NCBI GenBank assembly: GCA_900316205.1
Contig: ONBX01000004.1
Coordinates: 58,641 to 122,640 of the forward strand
Direction: 5' to 3'
Origin: an uncultured Eubacteriales bacterium
Lineage (GTDB): Bacteria; Bacillota; Clostridia; Oscillospirales; Oscillospiraceae
Length of the DNA stretch: 64,000 bases
A program made the position numbers and the translations under genes. The notes under the pieces are model-generated. The model had not been told where the DNA came from and made no database searches. It was given only the letters and a program-made list of their open reading frames with translations. Every line of letters begins with the position of its first letter. Position 1 is the first letter of the stretch. Below are positions 1 through 7,545 of the stretch, piece by piece.

Positions 1-285
1 ACCACAGAGCAGGTCATTGCCAACACCGTCCGGGGCTATGCCTCGGTGACGCCGGTGGGCAAAAACGTGTTCATGCGCCGCAGCGCCGTGAGCTATGTGA
101 TGCTGCCGGTGTGGATGCTCTCCACCCGCTGGAAGGGCAAGAGCTTCCTCTTTGCCATGAACGGCCAGACCGGCAAGCTCATCGGCGATCTGCCGGTGTC
201 CATGGGCCGGTTCTGGGGCTGGTTCGGCGCCATCGCGGCGCCTCTGGCGGCGATCCTGACGGGATTGCTGTTCCTGGCGTTTTAA
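1..285 (+). CDS. C-terminal part of a membrane protein (5' end outside window)
   Basis: An open frame runs from the first base to a TAA at 283-285, so the gene begins upstream. About 94 residues are visible. The end holds a hydrophobic stretch (GWFGAIAAPLAAILTGLLFLAF) that looks like a C-terminal transmembrane segment, and an earlier stretch around YVMLPVWML is also hydrophobic. It lies 12 bp upstream of the TPM-domain gene in the same direction, so the two are probably co-transcribed. Zinc-ribbon membrane proteins are often found beside TPM proteins in Clostridia, but the part that would show a zinc ribbon is missing here, so that identity is only a guess. Confidence 0.6.
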   Translation, partial: TTEQVIANTVRGYASVTPVGKNVFMRRSAVSYVMLPVWMLSTRWKGKSFLFAMNGQTGKLIGDLPVSMGRFWGWFGAIAAPLAAILTGLLFLAF

Positions 286-297
286 GGAGGGAAGAAC

Positions 298-1176
298 ATG
301 AAAAGATGCTTATCCCTTCTTATGATCCTGCTGATCCTTGCTCTGTTTCCCGTCATGGCCCTGGCGGAGGACGCCGGGGAGACGAGCTTCCCCTATGTGC
401 TGGATAATGCCGGCATCCTGACGGAGAACCAGCGCAGTACGCTGGAGTCCCGTGCCGCTTCCCTCAGTGAGGAGCACGGCTGCAAGCTCTACATCGTCAC
501 CGTGAAGGACCACAGCGAATACAATCCCGACGTCTACGAGGTCGCCAAGGGCATCTTTACCTCCTACAACCTGGGTTATGGCGAGGGAAAAGACGGCGTT
601 CTTCTGCTGCTGAGCATGAACGAGCGGGACTATTCCTTCGTGGGCCACGGCGACAAGGGCGAGACCATCTGCGGCTATGAGAGCAGTTGGCTCGTCGAGG
701 ACGAGTTCCTGGATAACTTCCGCCGGGATGACTGGTTCGGCGGCTTCTCCGACTATCTGGAGGCCTGCGGCAAGCAGCTCGCCATGCTGGAGAGCGGGGA
801 GGACATCACCGAAGGCGCCGATATCATCGTGGGACCCAACGGCCAGGAATACCACAGCTACAACGCTCCCGGAGCGGCCACCCGCATGCCCACCGGAGCC
901 AAGCTCGCCATCGGCCTGGGCGCGCCCTGCCTCATCGCTTTGGGCGTCTGCGCCACCTTCAAGGCCCAGATGAAGACCGCCAAGGAGAAGACCACCGCCG
1001 AGGAATATGTGGTGCCCGGCAGCGCCGCTCTGCGTGTCCGGGACGATCACTTCATCAACCGCACCGAGACCCGCGTCCCCATCCACACGGAGAGCTCTTC
1101 CGGACGGGGCGGCAGCTCCGGCGGAAGCAGCTTCCATTCCGGCGGCGGCTTCTCCGGAAGCAGCGGGAAATTCTGA
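298..1176 (+). CDS. TPM-domain (YgcG-like) secreted/membrane protein
   Basis: A 292-residue protein with an N-terminal signal peptide (about residues 1-23, ending ALA). A TPM domain follows (about 28-165), recognised from the opening YVLDNAGILTENQ and the stretch DGVLLLLSMNERDYSFVGHG. A transmembrane helix lies near 200-220 and the tail is rich in Gly and Ser (GGSSFHSGGGFSGSSGKF). This order is typical of the TPM family, whose members sit on the outer face of the membrane; some have been linked to phosphatase activity or photosystem repair, but the bacterial role is mostly unknown. The start has a good AAGGAGGG site at 283-290. A terminator follows at 1183-1210. Confidence 0.85.
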   Translation: MKRCLSLLMILLILALFPVMALAEDAGETSFPYVLDNAGILTENQRSTLESRAASLSEEHGCKLYIVTVKDHSEYNPDVYEVAKGIFTSYNLGYGEGKDGVLLLLSMNERDYSFVGHGDKGETICGYESSWLVEDEFLDNFRRDDWFGGFSDYLEACGKQLAMLESGEDITEGADIIVGPNGQEYHSYNAPGAATRMPTGAKLAIGLGAPCLIALGVCATFKAQMKTAKEKTTAEEYVVPGSAALRVRDDHFINRTETRVPIHTESSSGRGGSSGGSSFHSGGGFSGSSGKF

Positions 1177-1182
1177 AAAAGC

Positions 1183-1210
1183 AAAAAGCCGCCCGACGGG
1201 CGGCTTTTTC
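1183..1210 (+). terminator. Rho-independent terminator after the TPM gene
   Basis: AAAAGCCGCCC and GGGCGGCTTTT arms around a GAC loop, flanked by A and T runs. It ends the TPM transcript 7 bp after its stop codon. Confidence 0.85.
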
Positions 1211-1224
1211 CAAAGGAGAAGGCT

Positions 1225-1854
1225 ATGAAGATCTGGATCATCTGCACCGGCGAGAAAGAGGGTTTGCGGCCAAAGCGCTGCAGTGCGCAGGACTTTGACG
1301 CTCTCTCCCGCCGCGCCCTGGAGGAGGCCCCCGGCCCCCGAGCGGAGAAAAAGCTCCCCTGGGAGGGAAAGCAGGTGCTGGTGGCGCCCTGTCCCGCTGC
1401 AAAAAGGACGGCGGAACTGCTCGTGGACGGGGGAGAGCTCCGGGAAGAGCCGCTGCTGGCCCCGGTGACGGAGCGTGCTCCATGGGACAGCGGCACAGCG
1501 CCTCTCTGGTTCTGGCGGGAGGCGGCGCGGATCCAGCGCGGCGCGGGGAGCAGCCGCCAGCCGGAGAGCCGGAAAGAGATCGCGGCCCGGGCGGAACAGC
1601 TGATGGCCCGGCTGGAGCGGGAGGAGAAGGACTGCGTTTTGATTGCGGACTGCATCCTCACCGAGGAACTGCTGGACCGGGCGCGGGTCCGGGGCTATAC
1701 CCGGGCGCGCACCGGCATCTTCCGCTATCAGCCCTGGGAGCGGGTGCTGCTCACCAAGCGCAACGTCCACTGCGGCGGCTGCGCCCACAACTGTCTGCTC
1801 TCCAACCCCGGCTGCGGCATCGGCAGAGACAAGGCCGCAAGAAAAAGTGATTGA
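1225..1854 (+). CDS. Degenerate histidine-phosphatase-like protein with a Cys-rich tail
   Basis: A 209-residue protein starting MKIWIICTGEKEG after a GGAGAAGG site at 1215-1222. Its layout recalls the histidine phosphatase (phosphoglycerate mutase) fold: the opening strand lines up with MKIxxxRHGE, and VLVAPCPAAKRTAELL resembles the usual SPLxRAxxTAEL helix. The catalytic RHG is replaced by CTG and the later His (THG) position reads IADC, so catalysis by the normal mechanism is unlikely. The C-terminus carries CGGCAHNCLLSNPGC, a cluster that could bind zinc or an iron-sulfur cluster. The fold assignment is inference from short motifs; the missing residues and Cys cluster are read directly. 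Confidence 0.6.
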   Translation: MKIWIICTGEKEGLRPKRCSAQDFDALSRRALEEAPGPRAEKKLPWEGKQVLVAPCPAAKRTAELLVDGGELREEPLLAPVTERAPWDSGTAPLWFWREAARIQRGAGSSRQPESRKEIAARAEQLMARLEREEKDCVLIADCILTEELLDRARVRGYTRARTGIFRYQPWERVLLTKRNVHCGGCAHNCLLSNPGCGIGRDKAARKSD

Positions 1855-1863
1855 TACATTGCC

Positions 1864-2105
1864 CCCCCCCTGAACCTTCGTTCAGGGGGGGTCAATGTGT
1901 AGGCAAAGACCATGTCCTCCCCTGCAAGGGGAGGTGGCATCCGGCGTGACGCGGTCCGCCGGATGACGGAGGGGTAGGCTTAGCGGATTCAAACCCCTCA
2001 GTCACCGCCGTTCACGGCGCCGACAGCTCCCCTTTCAGGGGAGCCCTGTTTCCCCACTTCGTCGACAGCTTGCACCCCCTGAACGAATGTTCAGGGGTGT
2101 TTTTG
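1864..2105. repeat. MITE-like element bracketed by two copies of a terminator hairpin
   Basis: A hairpin with arms CCCCCCTGAAC/GTTCAGGGGGG lies at 1864-1891 and a related one (loop GAAT, followed by TGTTTTT) at 2074-2105. Between them is an element that starts GTAGGCAAAG and ends CTTCGTCGAC, imperfect inverted ends. Inside are short palindromes, including CATCCGGCG/CGCCGGATG and the CCCTCAGTC...GACAGCTCCCC motif that recurs throughout the window. A related element with the same ends is at 17473-17679, also between duplicated terminators. Confidence 0.65.
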
Positions 2106-2109
2106 CGGC

Positions 2110-2586
2110 TTAGCCGTTCAGCTTCCAGACGCCAAGGTTCAGCCAGGCGGCAAACAGCACCCAAAGCAGATAGGGGATCTGCAGCCAGGCGGCGGGACGG
2201 TCCACATCGTAGAAGGACAGCAGCATCCGCACGATCAAAAACCACAGCACTGCCAGCCACAGGAAGGCAAACCCGTAGGCCCGGAAGGAGAAGAACAGAA
2301 AGCTCCACACAAAGTTGAAGGCCAGCTGCAGCAGGAAAAGCCGCAGGCTTCTGCTTCGCCCGGCAGAGGGCGGCTTCAGCCAGATCCTGGCCGCGCTCAC
2401 GCCCATCAGCGCATAGAGGATGCCCCAGGCGATGGGGAACACAATGGGCGGGGGAGACAGCGGCGGCTTCAGCACCGTGTTCTTGTAGATCTCCATGCCG
2501 GAGCGGGTCAAAAAGCCTGCCAGACCGCCTACGGCTTCCGTGAACAGGATCCAGGCGGCATAGGGTTTCCAGTTTTTCGCGTTCAT
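2110..2586 (-). CDS. tspO: TspO/MBR family membrane protein
   Basis: A 158-residue protein with five hydrophobic segments, matching the five-helix TspO/translocator protein family that binds tetrapyrroles and other ligands in the membrane. Family-like stretches include KPPLSPPPIVFPIAWGILYALMG, LQLAFNFVWSFLFFSFRAYGFAF and the Trp-rich end PYLLWVLFAAWLNLGVWKLNG. The ATG at 2586 was preferred over one nine codons upstream because the family begins near NWKPYAAW. It is a single minus-strand gene with no obvious partner. The ligand in this organism cannot be told from sequence. Confidence 0.9.
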   Translation of the reverse strand: MNAKNWKPYAAWILFTEAVGGLAGFLTRSGMEIYKNTVLKPPLSPPPIVFPIAWGILYALMGVSAARIWLKPPSAGRSRSLRLFLLQLAFNFVWSFLFFSFRAYGFAFLWLAVLWFLIVRMLLSFYDVDRPAAWLQIPYLLWVLFAAWLNLGVWKLNG

Positions 2587-2639
2587 TTCATCACCCGGTA
2601 TCAGGGTATGCAAAAAACCGGCCTTTCATTCACCTGCGT

Positions 2640-2864
2640 TTATACTTGATAAAAGCAATGGCCTCTCGGCGCTCTCGGAGGCTTCTTCCCCTTGATCATG
2701 GCTTCGATCACCCGATGGTGAACGCCAAGAAAATAGCCGGTCCCCAGCAGAAAGACGCCCAGCAGCGTCACGCGCAGGACGCGCTTCACCTTCTTGCGCA
2801 GTTTCTTCTTTTTCTTTTCCACAGCCTTTTCGGCAACTGCTTCCACAGCTTTCTTTGCGATCAT
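2640..2864 (-). CDS. Small lysine-rich single-span membrane protein
   Basis: A 74-residue protein with an N-terminal Ala/Glu/Lys amphipathic stretch (residues 1-17), a very basic run (KKKKKLRKKVKR), one transmembrane helix (about 31-48, VTLLGVFLLGTGYFLGV) and a short basic tail. A GGAGGG site sits 7 bases before the ATG at 2864; a longer reading would start inside repeat sequence. I do not recognise a family. Charge distribution suggests the basic segment is cytoplasmic and may touch lipids or nucleic acid, which is a guess. Confidence 0.65.
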   Translation of the reverse strand: MIAKKAVEAVAEKAVEKKKKKLRKKVKRVLRVTLLGVFLLGTGYFLGVHHRVIEAMIKGKKPPRAPRGHCFYQV

Positions 2865-2958
2865 TTCACGGCCCTCCCATTTCCAAGATAGTCCAAGTAT
2901 AGCATATTGGAAGACAGAAGAAAAGATGAAAAAAGGGCGCGGAGACCTTGGCTTTGGA

Positions 2959-3101
2959 GTAGGGGAGGGGCTCGCCCCTCCCGGCAGCACAAGGCGCTGT
3001 CTTGAAACAATGTTCGGCGAACTCGCAGATCGTACGAATTCGCCGAATAATCTTGTTATACAGGCCCGCTTCCGCCGGGAGGGCACAAGGCCCTCCCCTA
3101 C
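2959..3101. repeat. Inverted-repeat element, copy 1 (GTAGGGGAGGGG...CCCTCCCCTAC ends)
   Basis: About 143 bp with end arms (GTAGGGGAGGG and CCCTCCCCTAC, extending inward through CCCTCCCGGC and GCCGGGAGGG) and a central hairpin GTTCGGCGAA...TTCGCCGAA. A second copy is at 35363-35509. The central hairpin alone recurs near 34305-34342 and 63864-63900. Confidence 0.7.
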
Positions 3102-3153
3102 GGCGGTTACCGGAATGCGCGTGTTTTCTGCACGCCTGCTTGCTTTCCGGCAT

Positions 3154-3945
3154 TTACCGGTCCTGGGGCCAGGAGCTGGAGGGCCAGGCCTCGCCGCCGG
3201 AGAGCTTTTCGTAGCTGTCGATCACCACAAGGGTGTTCTCATCGATGTGCTGCATCACATAGCGCATCTGGGCCTCCTGGATGGCCACGCAGCCGCCGGT
3301 GAAGGGCCGGGCCGCGCCCAGGCAGTGGAGGAAAATGGCGGAGCCCAGACCGGGGACGCAGTCCTCGTTGTAGCTGATGTTCAGACAGTACGCATAGTTG
3401 TAAGGATAGTCGATGATGTGCTCGGAGTCCCCGCTCTCCAGATCCAGGCCGGGCAGCTCCTTCAGGCTCACCAGTTCGTTGTAGCGAAAGCCCTCCCGTG
3501 TGTCGCCGGACCAGTAGCTATCCTCGTCCACCTGAACGTAGGGGATGGCGCAGCCCGGATCCTCGGCGATGCCGAAGGCCCGGTTGAAGTGAAAGACGCC
3601 GGTGGGCGTTTTGCCATCGCCCTCCCTGGTCTTGCCGAGGCCGTTTTTGCCGATGAAGCCGGGCGAAGTCATGGTCATGTGCCAGCTGCCATCGGGCTGC
3701 TTCTCGTGAAGAGAGACCCAGGCGCCGGCAGCATCCTCGCTGAAGGCGGCCACAACCAGCAGCTGATCGGCGTCCTTGGCGGCCTCCAGCTTGCCCACCC
3801 ACGCGGGGGAGGCCACGTCCAACCCCGCATAGGTGCCGGGCTCGGAAGGGGCGGCGGTGGGCACCGGTGTGGCCTCCGCGGCGGCGCAGCCGGTCAGTAC
3901 CAGCATCAGAAGCAGCAGGGCCGCGATCATAGCAGAATGTTTCAT
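3154..3945 (-). CDS. L,D-transpeptidase (YkuD-type) lipoprotein
   Basis: A 263-residue protein with a lipoprotein signal (MKHSAMIAALLLLMLVLTGC, lipidated Cys 20) and a Thr/Pro-rich linker. The C-terminal half resembles the YkuD fold: His207 in FLHCLG and the nucleophile Cys219 in TGGCVAI, corresponding to the family's HxxG...S(H)GC motif. Such enzymes form 3-3 peptidoglycan cross-links or attach proteins to the wall on the outer face of the membrane. The usual Arg after the Cys motif is not present (GGCVAI), so this is a divergent member. It stands alone on the minus strand with a GTGAGG site before the ATG. Confidence 0.82.
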   Translation of the reverse strand: MKHSAMIAALLLLMLVLTGCAAAEATPVPTAAPSEPGTYAGLDVASPAWVGKLEAAKDADQLLVVAAFSEDAAGAWVSLHEKQPDGSWHMTMTSPGFIGKNGLGKTREGDGKTPTGVFHFNRAFGIAEDPGCAIPYVQVDEDSYWSGDTREGFRYNELVSLKELPGLDLESGDSEHIIDYPYNYAYCLNISYNEDCVPGLGSAIFLHCLGAARPFTGGCVAIQEAQMRYVMQHIDENTLVVIDSYEKLSGGEAWPSSSWPQDR

Positions 3946-4385
3946 GTGGATAACCTCACTTTTCTCCGCCGTCGGGCGGATACTTCACAACATCAGTATA
4001 GTCAGAAAGAGGGAAAGAATCAACCGCCGTGATGGAAAAATCAGGGGACAGCGGGGAATCGTACTCCCTCAGTCACGGCGGCAGGCCGCCGCGACAGCTC
4101 CCTCGGGGAGGGAGCCAATATGCCCCTGCTGAGGAGAAACAAGCGGCGGCCTGTGGTCGCCTGGAAAAAGGGAAATGGCTGAGGCGGCCAAAGGCCGCCC
4201 CTACGGCGGGAAACAGACCCCAACGGCTCGTAGGGGCGACCTGTGGTCGCCTGGAAGATGGAATGGAAAAAGGCCGCCCGCAGGCGGCCTTTTTACAGGT
4301 GCATACAAATCCAAAATTGTCATTGTGAGCCAGTGTCGCAACACTGGCGTGACAATCCGTTTCTTTTGAGCTGTGTTTGTTTTTC
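3946..4385. repeat. Intergenic repeat cluster
   Basis: No gene seen. It contains the CTCAGTC...GACAGCTCCC palindromic family (about 4068-4117), the GTAGGGGCGACCTGTGGTCGCC / GGCGGCCTTTT families (4175-4295), and an inverted repeat around CCAGTGTCGCAACACTGG (about 4318-4356) shared with 29085-29125, 32005-32065 and 44413-44460. Confidence 0.6.
4267..4294. terminator. Bidirectional terminator downstream of the dehydratase-like operon
   Basis: AAAAAGGCCGCC and GGCGGCCTTTTT arms around CGCA. The A run on one side and the T run on the other allow termination in both directions, including the minus-strand operon that ends at 4386. Confidence 0.6.
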
Positions 4386-4556
4386 TCAGATATACTGGTC
4401 GTGCTCCTGGTGATCGTACCACTTCTCCAGCCAGGGGGCCAGAAGGGCGGTGGCCTTCATGTCCAGGTTGAAGAAATAGATGGTGAAGGTGACCACAAAG
4501 AAGGCCAGGGCCGCGATCAGGAGCTTTCCCAGAAGCTTCAGGCAGGTATTCAGCAT
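4386..4556 (-). CDS. 56-residue single-span membrane peptide in the dehydratase-like operon
   Basis: Starts MLNTCLKLLGKLLIAALAFF at 4556 after a strong GGAGGAG site and ends KWYDHQEHDQYI. Residues about 8-30 form one transmembrane helix; the tail is hydrophilic and His/Asp/Glu rich. It begins 16 bases after the stop of the large dehydratase-family subunit, so it is the third gene of that operon. I know no family for it; its position suggests a link to that enzyme system, for example membrane anchoring, but this is inference. Confidence 0.65.
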   Translation of the reverse strand: MLNTCLKLLGKLLIAALAFFVVTFTIYFFNLDMKATALLAPWLEKWYDHQEHDQYI

Positions 4557-4571
4557 GTTTCTCTCCTCCGA

Positions 4572-6137
4572 TTACCAGGATTCCTCGTCGTGCAGGATCT
4601 CCAGGGACGGATCCACCGGCTCCTCCTGCATGACGGTGCGCATGTAGTTGTTGATCTGGTCGCGTACGCCCTGACGGGAGATGATGCGGGGATCGAACAG
4701 GTCGTGGCTGACCCAGACCAGGTGGATGCCCAGCTCTCTTGCCCGCTCCTCAAACATGCCGTGCATGCCGTCCAGAGCCTTGCAGCTCATGTGCTCCCAG
4801 AGGATGACCATGTCGGCGTTGAACTCCTGGGTGTACTCCCACAGCTCGTCCAGCAGGACCTTGTAGCCGCCGTGGGTGCGGTTGCGCATGATCATGTTCT
4901 CGGTGAGCCAGGCCATATCGTAGTAGGCCTGCTCCCGGTTCTCCAGCGTGTTTTCGGTGACAAGCTGCCGGGTGGAGACCATGGAGAGCATGTCGGTCAG
5001 CGGCACGATGCCCCAGCAGTTGAGAAGCCACACCAGGAAATCCATGTAGAAGTGGGACTGCACGCCCCAGATGATGGCCCGGTGGCGATACTCCCGGGCG
5101 GCCATCTTCTTTTTCTTGTAGGCCTGCTCGGCAAGCTTGCTGATCTTCCGGTCGGCCTTCTCGAAGGCCGGGATCTTGCCGCAGATGGCCATGTAGTTGG
5201 TTTCGGTGTAGAGCGCCAGGTTGGAGCCAAAGACCTGGGGCCAGGGCGTCTTGTTCATCTCCAGCCACTCCAGGCGGCACTTGGTGGCGTAGTTCACGCG
5301 CTTGGCGCACTCGAAGTAGTAGTCCCAGTCCCACTTGGCGCCGGTGTGCTGCTCGATGAAGGCGATGGCGTTGCGGATCTCCTGGGCGGCGTACTTCTGC
5401 ACGTCGTCCTCCCGGTGGCGCAGGGGAGCGGCCAGCTGGAACACGGGGATGCCGTCCACATTCTCCAGACGGCGGGAAATGACGCCGTTGGAGAGGAGGG
5501 AGCCGTCGCAGGTGGTGTTGCACTGCACGGCGCAGGCGCCCAGGACCGGCGCGTCGCCCTCGATGGAGACGCCGGCCTCGGCCTCGGGCATGGGGCAGAC
5601 GTCGCCGGCCAGGCCGAACTGCTGGGCAATGTCGATGTAGTGCACAGCGGCGTGCTGGTTCAGCAGCACGGAGACGTAGGTGGAGGGCGTTTCCCGGCTC
5701 AGACCCTTCAGGGTGGGGAAGCCCATCATCACGGCGGTCATCTCGTTTTCGTCCACCAGCACGACCTTCTTGGAAAACTCCGTGTCGTTGCCGATGCGGC
5801 GGTCGCCGCGGAAGAGGTTATTCAGCAGCTTTGCCACGTCGTCGATGATCAGGTCCTGCTCGGTGTGGCAGATGCGCAGGTATTCGCCCCGGAGGCCCTG
5901 GGTGTGCCGGTCCACCATCATGGGCACGGCCAGGTAGTTTGCCATCCAGCGGTAGCGCAGCATGGCCTTGATGTTCCGGGGGACCACAATGAATTTTGCC
6001 AGGATCAGCATGATGCCGAGCCAGCGGGAGTAATCGTAAAGCGTATCCACAAGGCCGCGCCACTCGCGGCGCTTGCGGACGACGGCGCCGTCCTTGTACA
6101 GATCGCCGTAATGGATGTCGCCGCGAATCTTATTCAT
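4572..6137 (-). CDS. 2-hydroxyacyl-CoA dehydratase/benzoyl-CoA reductase family protein, long subunit
   Basis: A 521-residue protein of the HgdB/FldBC/BcrBC superfamily, whose members use an iron-sulfur cluster and one-electron chemistry to dehydrate 2-hydroxyacyl-CoA esters or reduce aromatic acyl-CoA. Cys residues lie in DVCPMPEAEAG, AVQCNTTCDGS and EHMSCKALDG. The C-terminal pattern (GIHLVWVSHDLFDPRIIS...RDQINNYMRTVM) matches the family's closing domain. The start at 6137 has a GGGAGGTG site; its ATG overlaps the stop of the upstream subunit (ATGAATAA), so translation is probably coupled. The substrate cannot be deduced, and no activator ATPase is encoded nearby. Confidence 0.8.
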   Translation of the reverse strand: MNKIRGDIHYGDLYKDGAVVRKRREWRGLVDTLYDYSRWLGIMLILAKFIVVPRNIKAMLRYRWMANYLAVPMMVDRHTQGLRGEYLRICHTEQDLIIDDVAKLLNNLFRGDRRIGNDTEFSKKVVLVDENEMTAVMMGFPTLKGLSRETPSTYVSVLLNQHAAVHYIDIAQQFGLAGDVCPMPEAEAGVSIEGDAPVLGACAVQCNTTCDGSLLSNGVISRRLENVDGIPVFQLAAPLRHREDDVQKYAAQEIRNAIAFIEQHTGAKWDWDYYFECAKRVNYATKCRLEWLEMNKTPWPQVFGSNLALYTETNYMAICGKIPAFEKADRKISKLAEQAYKKKKMAAREYRHRAIIWGVQSHFYMDFLVWLLNCWGIVPLTDMLSMVSTRQLVTENTLENREQAYYDMAWLTENMIMRNRTHGGYKVLLDELWEYTQEFNADMVILWEHMSCKALDGMHGMFEERARELGIHLVWVSHDLFDPRIISRQGVRDQINNYMRTVMQEEPVDPSLEILHDEESW

Positions 6138-7332
6138 GGTTGGCACCTCCCTGAATCTTCTTGATCTCCACGCTCTCCACAAAGGCCTGGACGCGGGTGC
6201 GCATCTGGCCGGAGGAGGCGATGGCATAGGGGCGGTCAACGGCCAGCACGGGGTAGCCGTAGTCGCTGCGCAGGATGTGGGAGCCCAGCATCTTTTCATA
6301 GGCCCAGGGGTCGCAGAACTTCATCTGCTCGTAGATGATGCCGTCGGCCTCGTACTCCCTGGCGAGCGCATCCACATAGGCGCGCCGGGCGTTCATCTTC
6401 TCGGTGTTCATGTAGCGCGGGCACTGGCCCCGGTTCATGTAGATGCGGCAGATCTGGGTCAGGGCATCCTCGTCCTCGTTCAGCTCGATGGGGTCCCGGC
6501 CGGGGAGAGAGCCGTAGCAGTAGCGGTCGGCGCAGACATAGGCGCCGGAATCCTCCACCAGCTTGATAAAATCGGTGTCGTCGATCTCGGAGCCCACCAC
6601 CAGCACGCGGGCGCGGTAGGCGCTCTTGGCGTCGGGCTCCCGGGTCTTCAACTCCTCCAGGGTCTCCTCCAGCTTCTCCAGAATCAGGTGCTTGGGGCAG
6701 ACGTAGCTGCAGAGGGTAAGCACCGCAAATTCATAGCCGGTGATGCGGGGCTGGGGACCCTTGCGATACTCGCCGATGGCGCGGATCACCTCGCAGATGC
6801 GGTTGTGCTGCTTTACAGCCTCACGGATGGCGGCGTCGGAAATGTCGATGCCGTAGTGCTCGTGCAGGGGCTTGAGAATGTGGTTCTGGCACTGCAGCAC
6901 ATAGAGCTCCAGACCGTTGTCGTCGGCCTTCATGGGGATCTCCATGTACTCGTAGAAGAAGTGCTCCTTGTCCTTGCCCATGGTTTTCAGCAGCTCCATG
7001 TTCTCCACGCAGCGGTTCATCATGGAGCAGCCGTCCGGGGTGATGATGGCGTCGGCAAAGTTGTAGCCGCCCTCAATGGCCCGCTCCAGCAGGGCACGGC
7101 TGTACTCGCAGAGAAAGCTGGTCATGTAGTAGGTGGCCATCTCCATGGAGCCGGTGCGCGGGGCGCGCAGCCGGGCGGAGAAGGCGCCGGGCAGGTTCAG
7201 CAGGGGCTCCGGGGTGTTCTCGCAGACGTAGGCCACGCAGACCTTGCCTTCGCTCTGCGCCTGGCGGATCAGCGCATTGTCGGCGTTCTGCAGCAGATCC
7301 TCAAAGAAAATCAGGTGCTTTAAGTCTTTCAA
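6130..7332 (-). CDS. 2-hydroxyacyl-CoA dehydratase/benzoyl-CoA reductase family protein, short subunit
   Basis: A 400-residue partner of the same superfamily. Family-like stretches are DAIITPDGCSMMNRCVENM, TLCSYVCPKHLILEKLEE and the ending MKFCDPWAYEKMLGSHILRSDYGYPVLAVDRPY...GQMRTRVQAFVESVE, which closely follows the usual pattern of a cluster Cys, a D-Y pair and GQ-RTR. The start chosen is a TTG at 7332 preceded by GAGAGGAAA; longer readings from 7425 would translate the promoter and operator. It is the first gene of the operon 7332 to 4386. Together with the long subunit it probably forms an oxygen-sensitive heterodimer. Confidence 0.82.
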   Translation of the reverse strand: MKDLKHLIFFEDLLQNADNALIRQAQSEGKVCVAYVCENTPEPLLNLPGAFSARLRAPRTGSMEMATYYMTSFLCEYSRALLERAIEGGYNFADAIITPDGCSMMNRCVENMELLKTMGKDKEHFFYEYMEIPMKADDNGLELYVLQCQNHILKPLHEHYGIDISDAAIREAVKQHNRICEVIRAIGEYRKGPQPRITGYEFAVLTLCSYVCPKHLILEKLEETLEELKTREPDAKSAYRARVLVVGSEIDDTDFIKLVEDSGAYVCADRYCYGSLPGRDPIELNEDEDALTQICRIYMNRGQCPRYMNTEKMNARRAYVDALAREYEADGIIYEQMKFCDPWAYEKMLGSHILRSDYGYPVLAVDRPYAIASSGQMRTRVQAFVESVEIKKIQGGANHE

Positions 7333-7383
7333 ATCGCTTTCCTCTCTCTTATTGGCGTCGTTGGATGTTCCTCTCTCTTCCTC

Positions 7384-7399
7384 GTGTCGAAAACGACAC
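7384..7399. promoter_or_regulatory. Palindromic operator candidate GTGTCG-AAAA-CGACAC
   Basis: Perfect 6-bp inverted repeat with a 4-base spacer, placed just downstream of the predicted start site of the dehydratase-like operon, where a bound repressor would block transcription. The regulator is not identified in the window. Confidence 0.45.
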
Positions 7400-7409
7400 A
7401 AGCCCTCAT

Positions 7410-7438
7410 ATTTTATATGGTGCAATGGAGAATGTCAA
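7410..7438 (-). promoter_or_regulatory. Sigma-A promoter of the dehydratase-like operon
   Basis: TTGACA (7433-7438) and TAAAAT (7410-7415) on the minus strand with a 17-bp spacer. Confidence 0.7.
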
Positions 7439-7473
7439 ATACTTTTGCGGGGACAGGAAGGCTTTTTGCGCCG

Positions 7474-7508
7474 AAAAAAAGACGGGCCGCTCTGCCGTGA
7501 GCGGCCCG
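7474..7508 (-). terminator. Terminator of the phosphotransferase gene
   Basis: On the minus strand a CGGGCCGCTCA...GAGCGGCCCG stem is followed by TCTTTTTTT, 38 bases past the stop at 7546. Confidence 0.8.
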
Positions 7509-7545
7509 GCCCTGCCGTAGGGGCGCTTCACGAAGCGCCCGCCTC

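Noticed and set aside
4377-6164. Long plus-strand open frame (595 codons) opposite the dehydratase-like gene
   Set aside because: It is the antisense of a well-supported gene; its product is a Val/Leu/Gly/His-rich sequence typical of a reversed GC-rich frame, with no ribosome-binding site.
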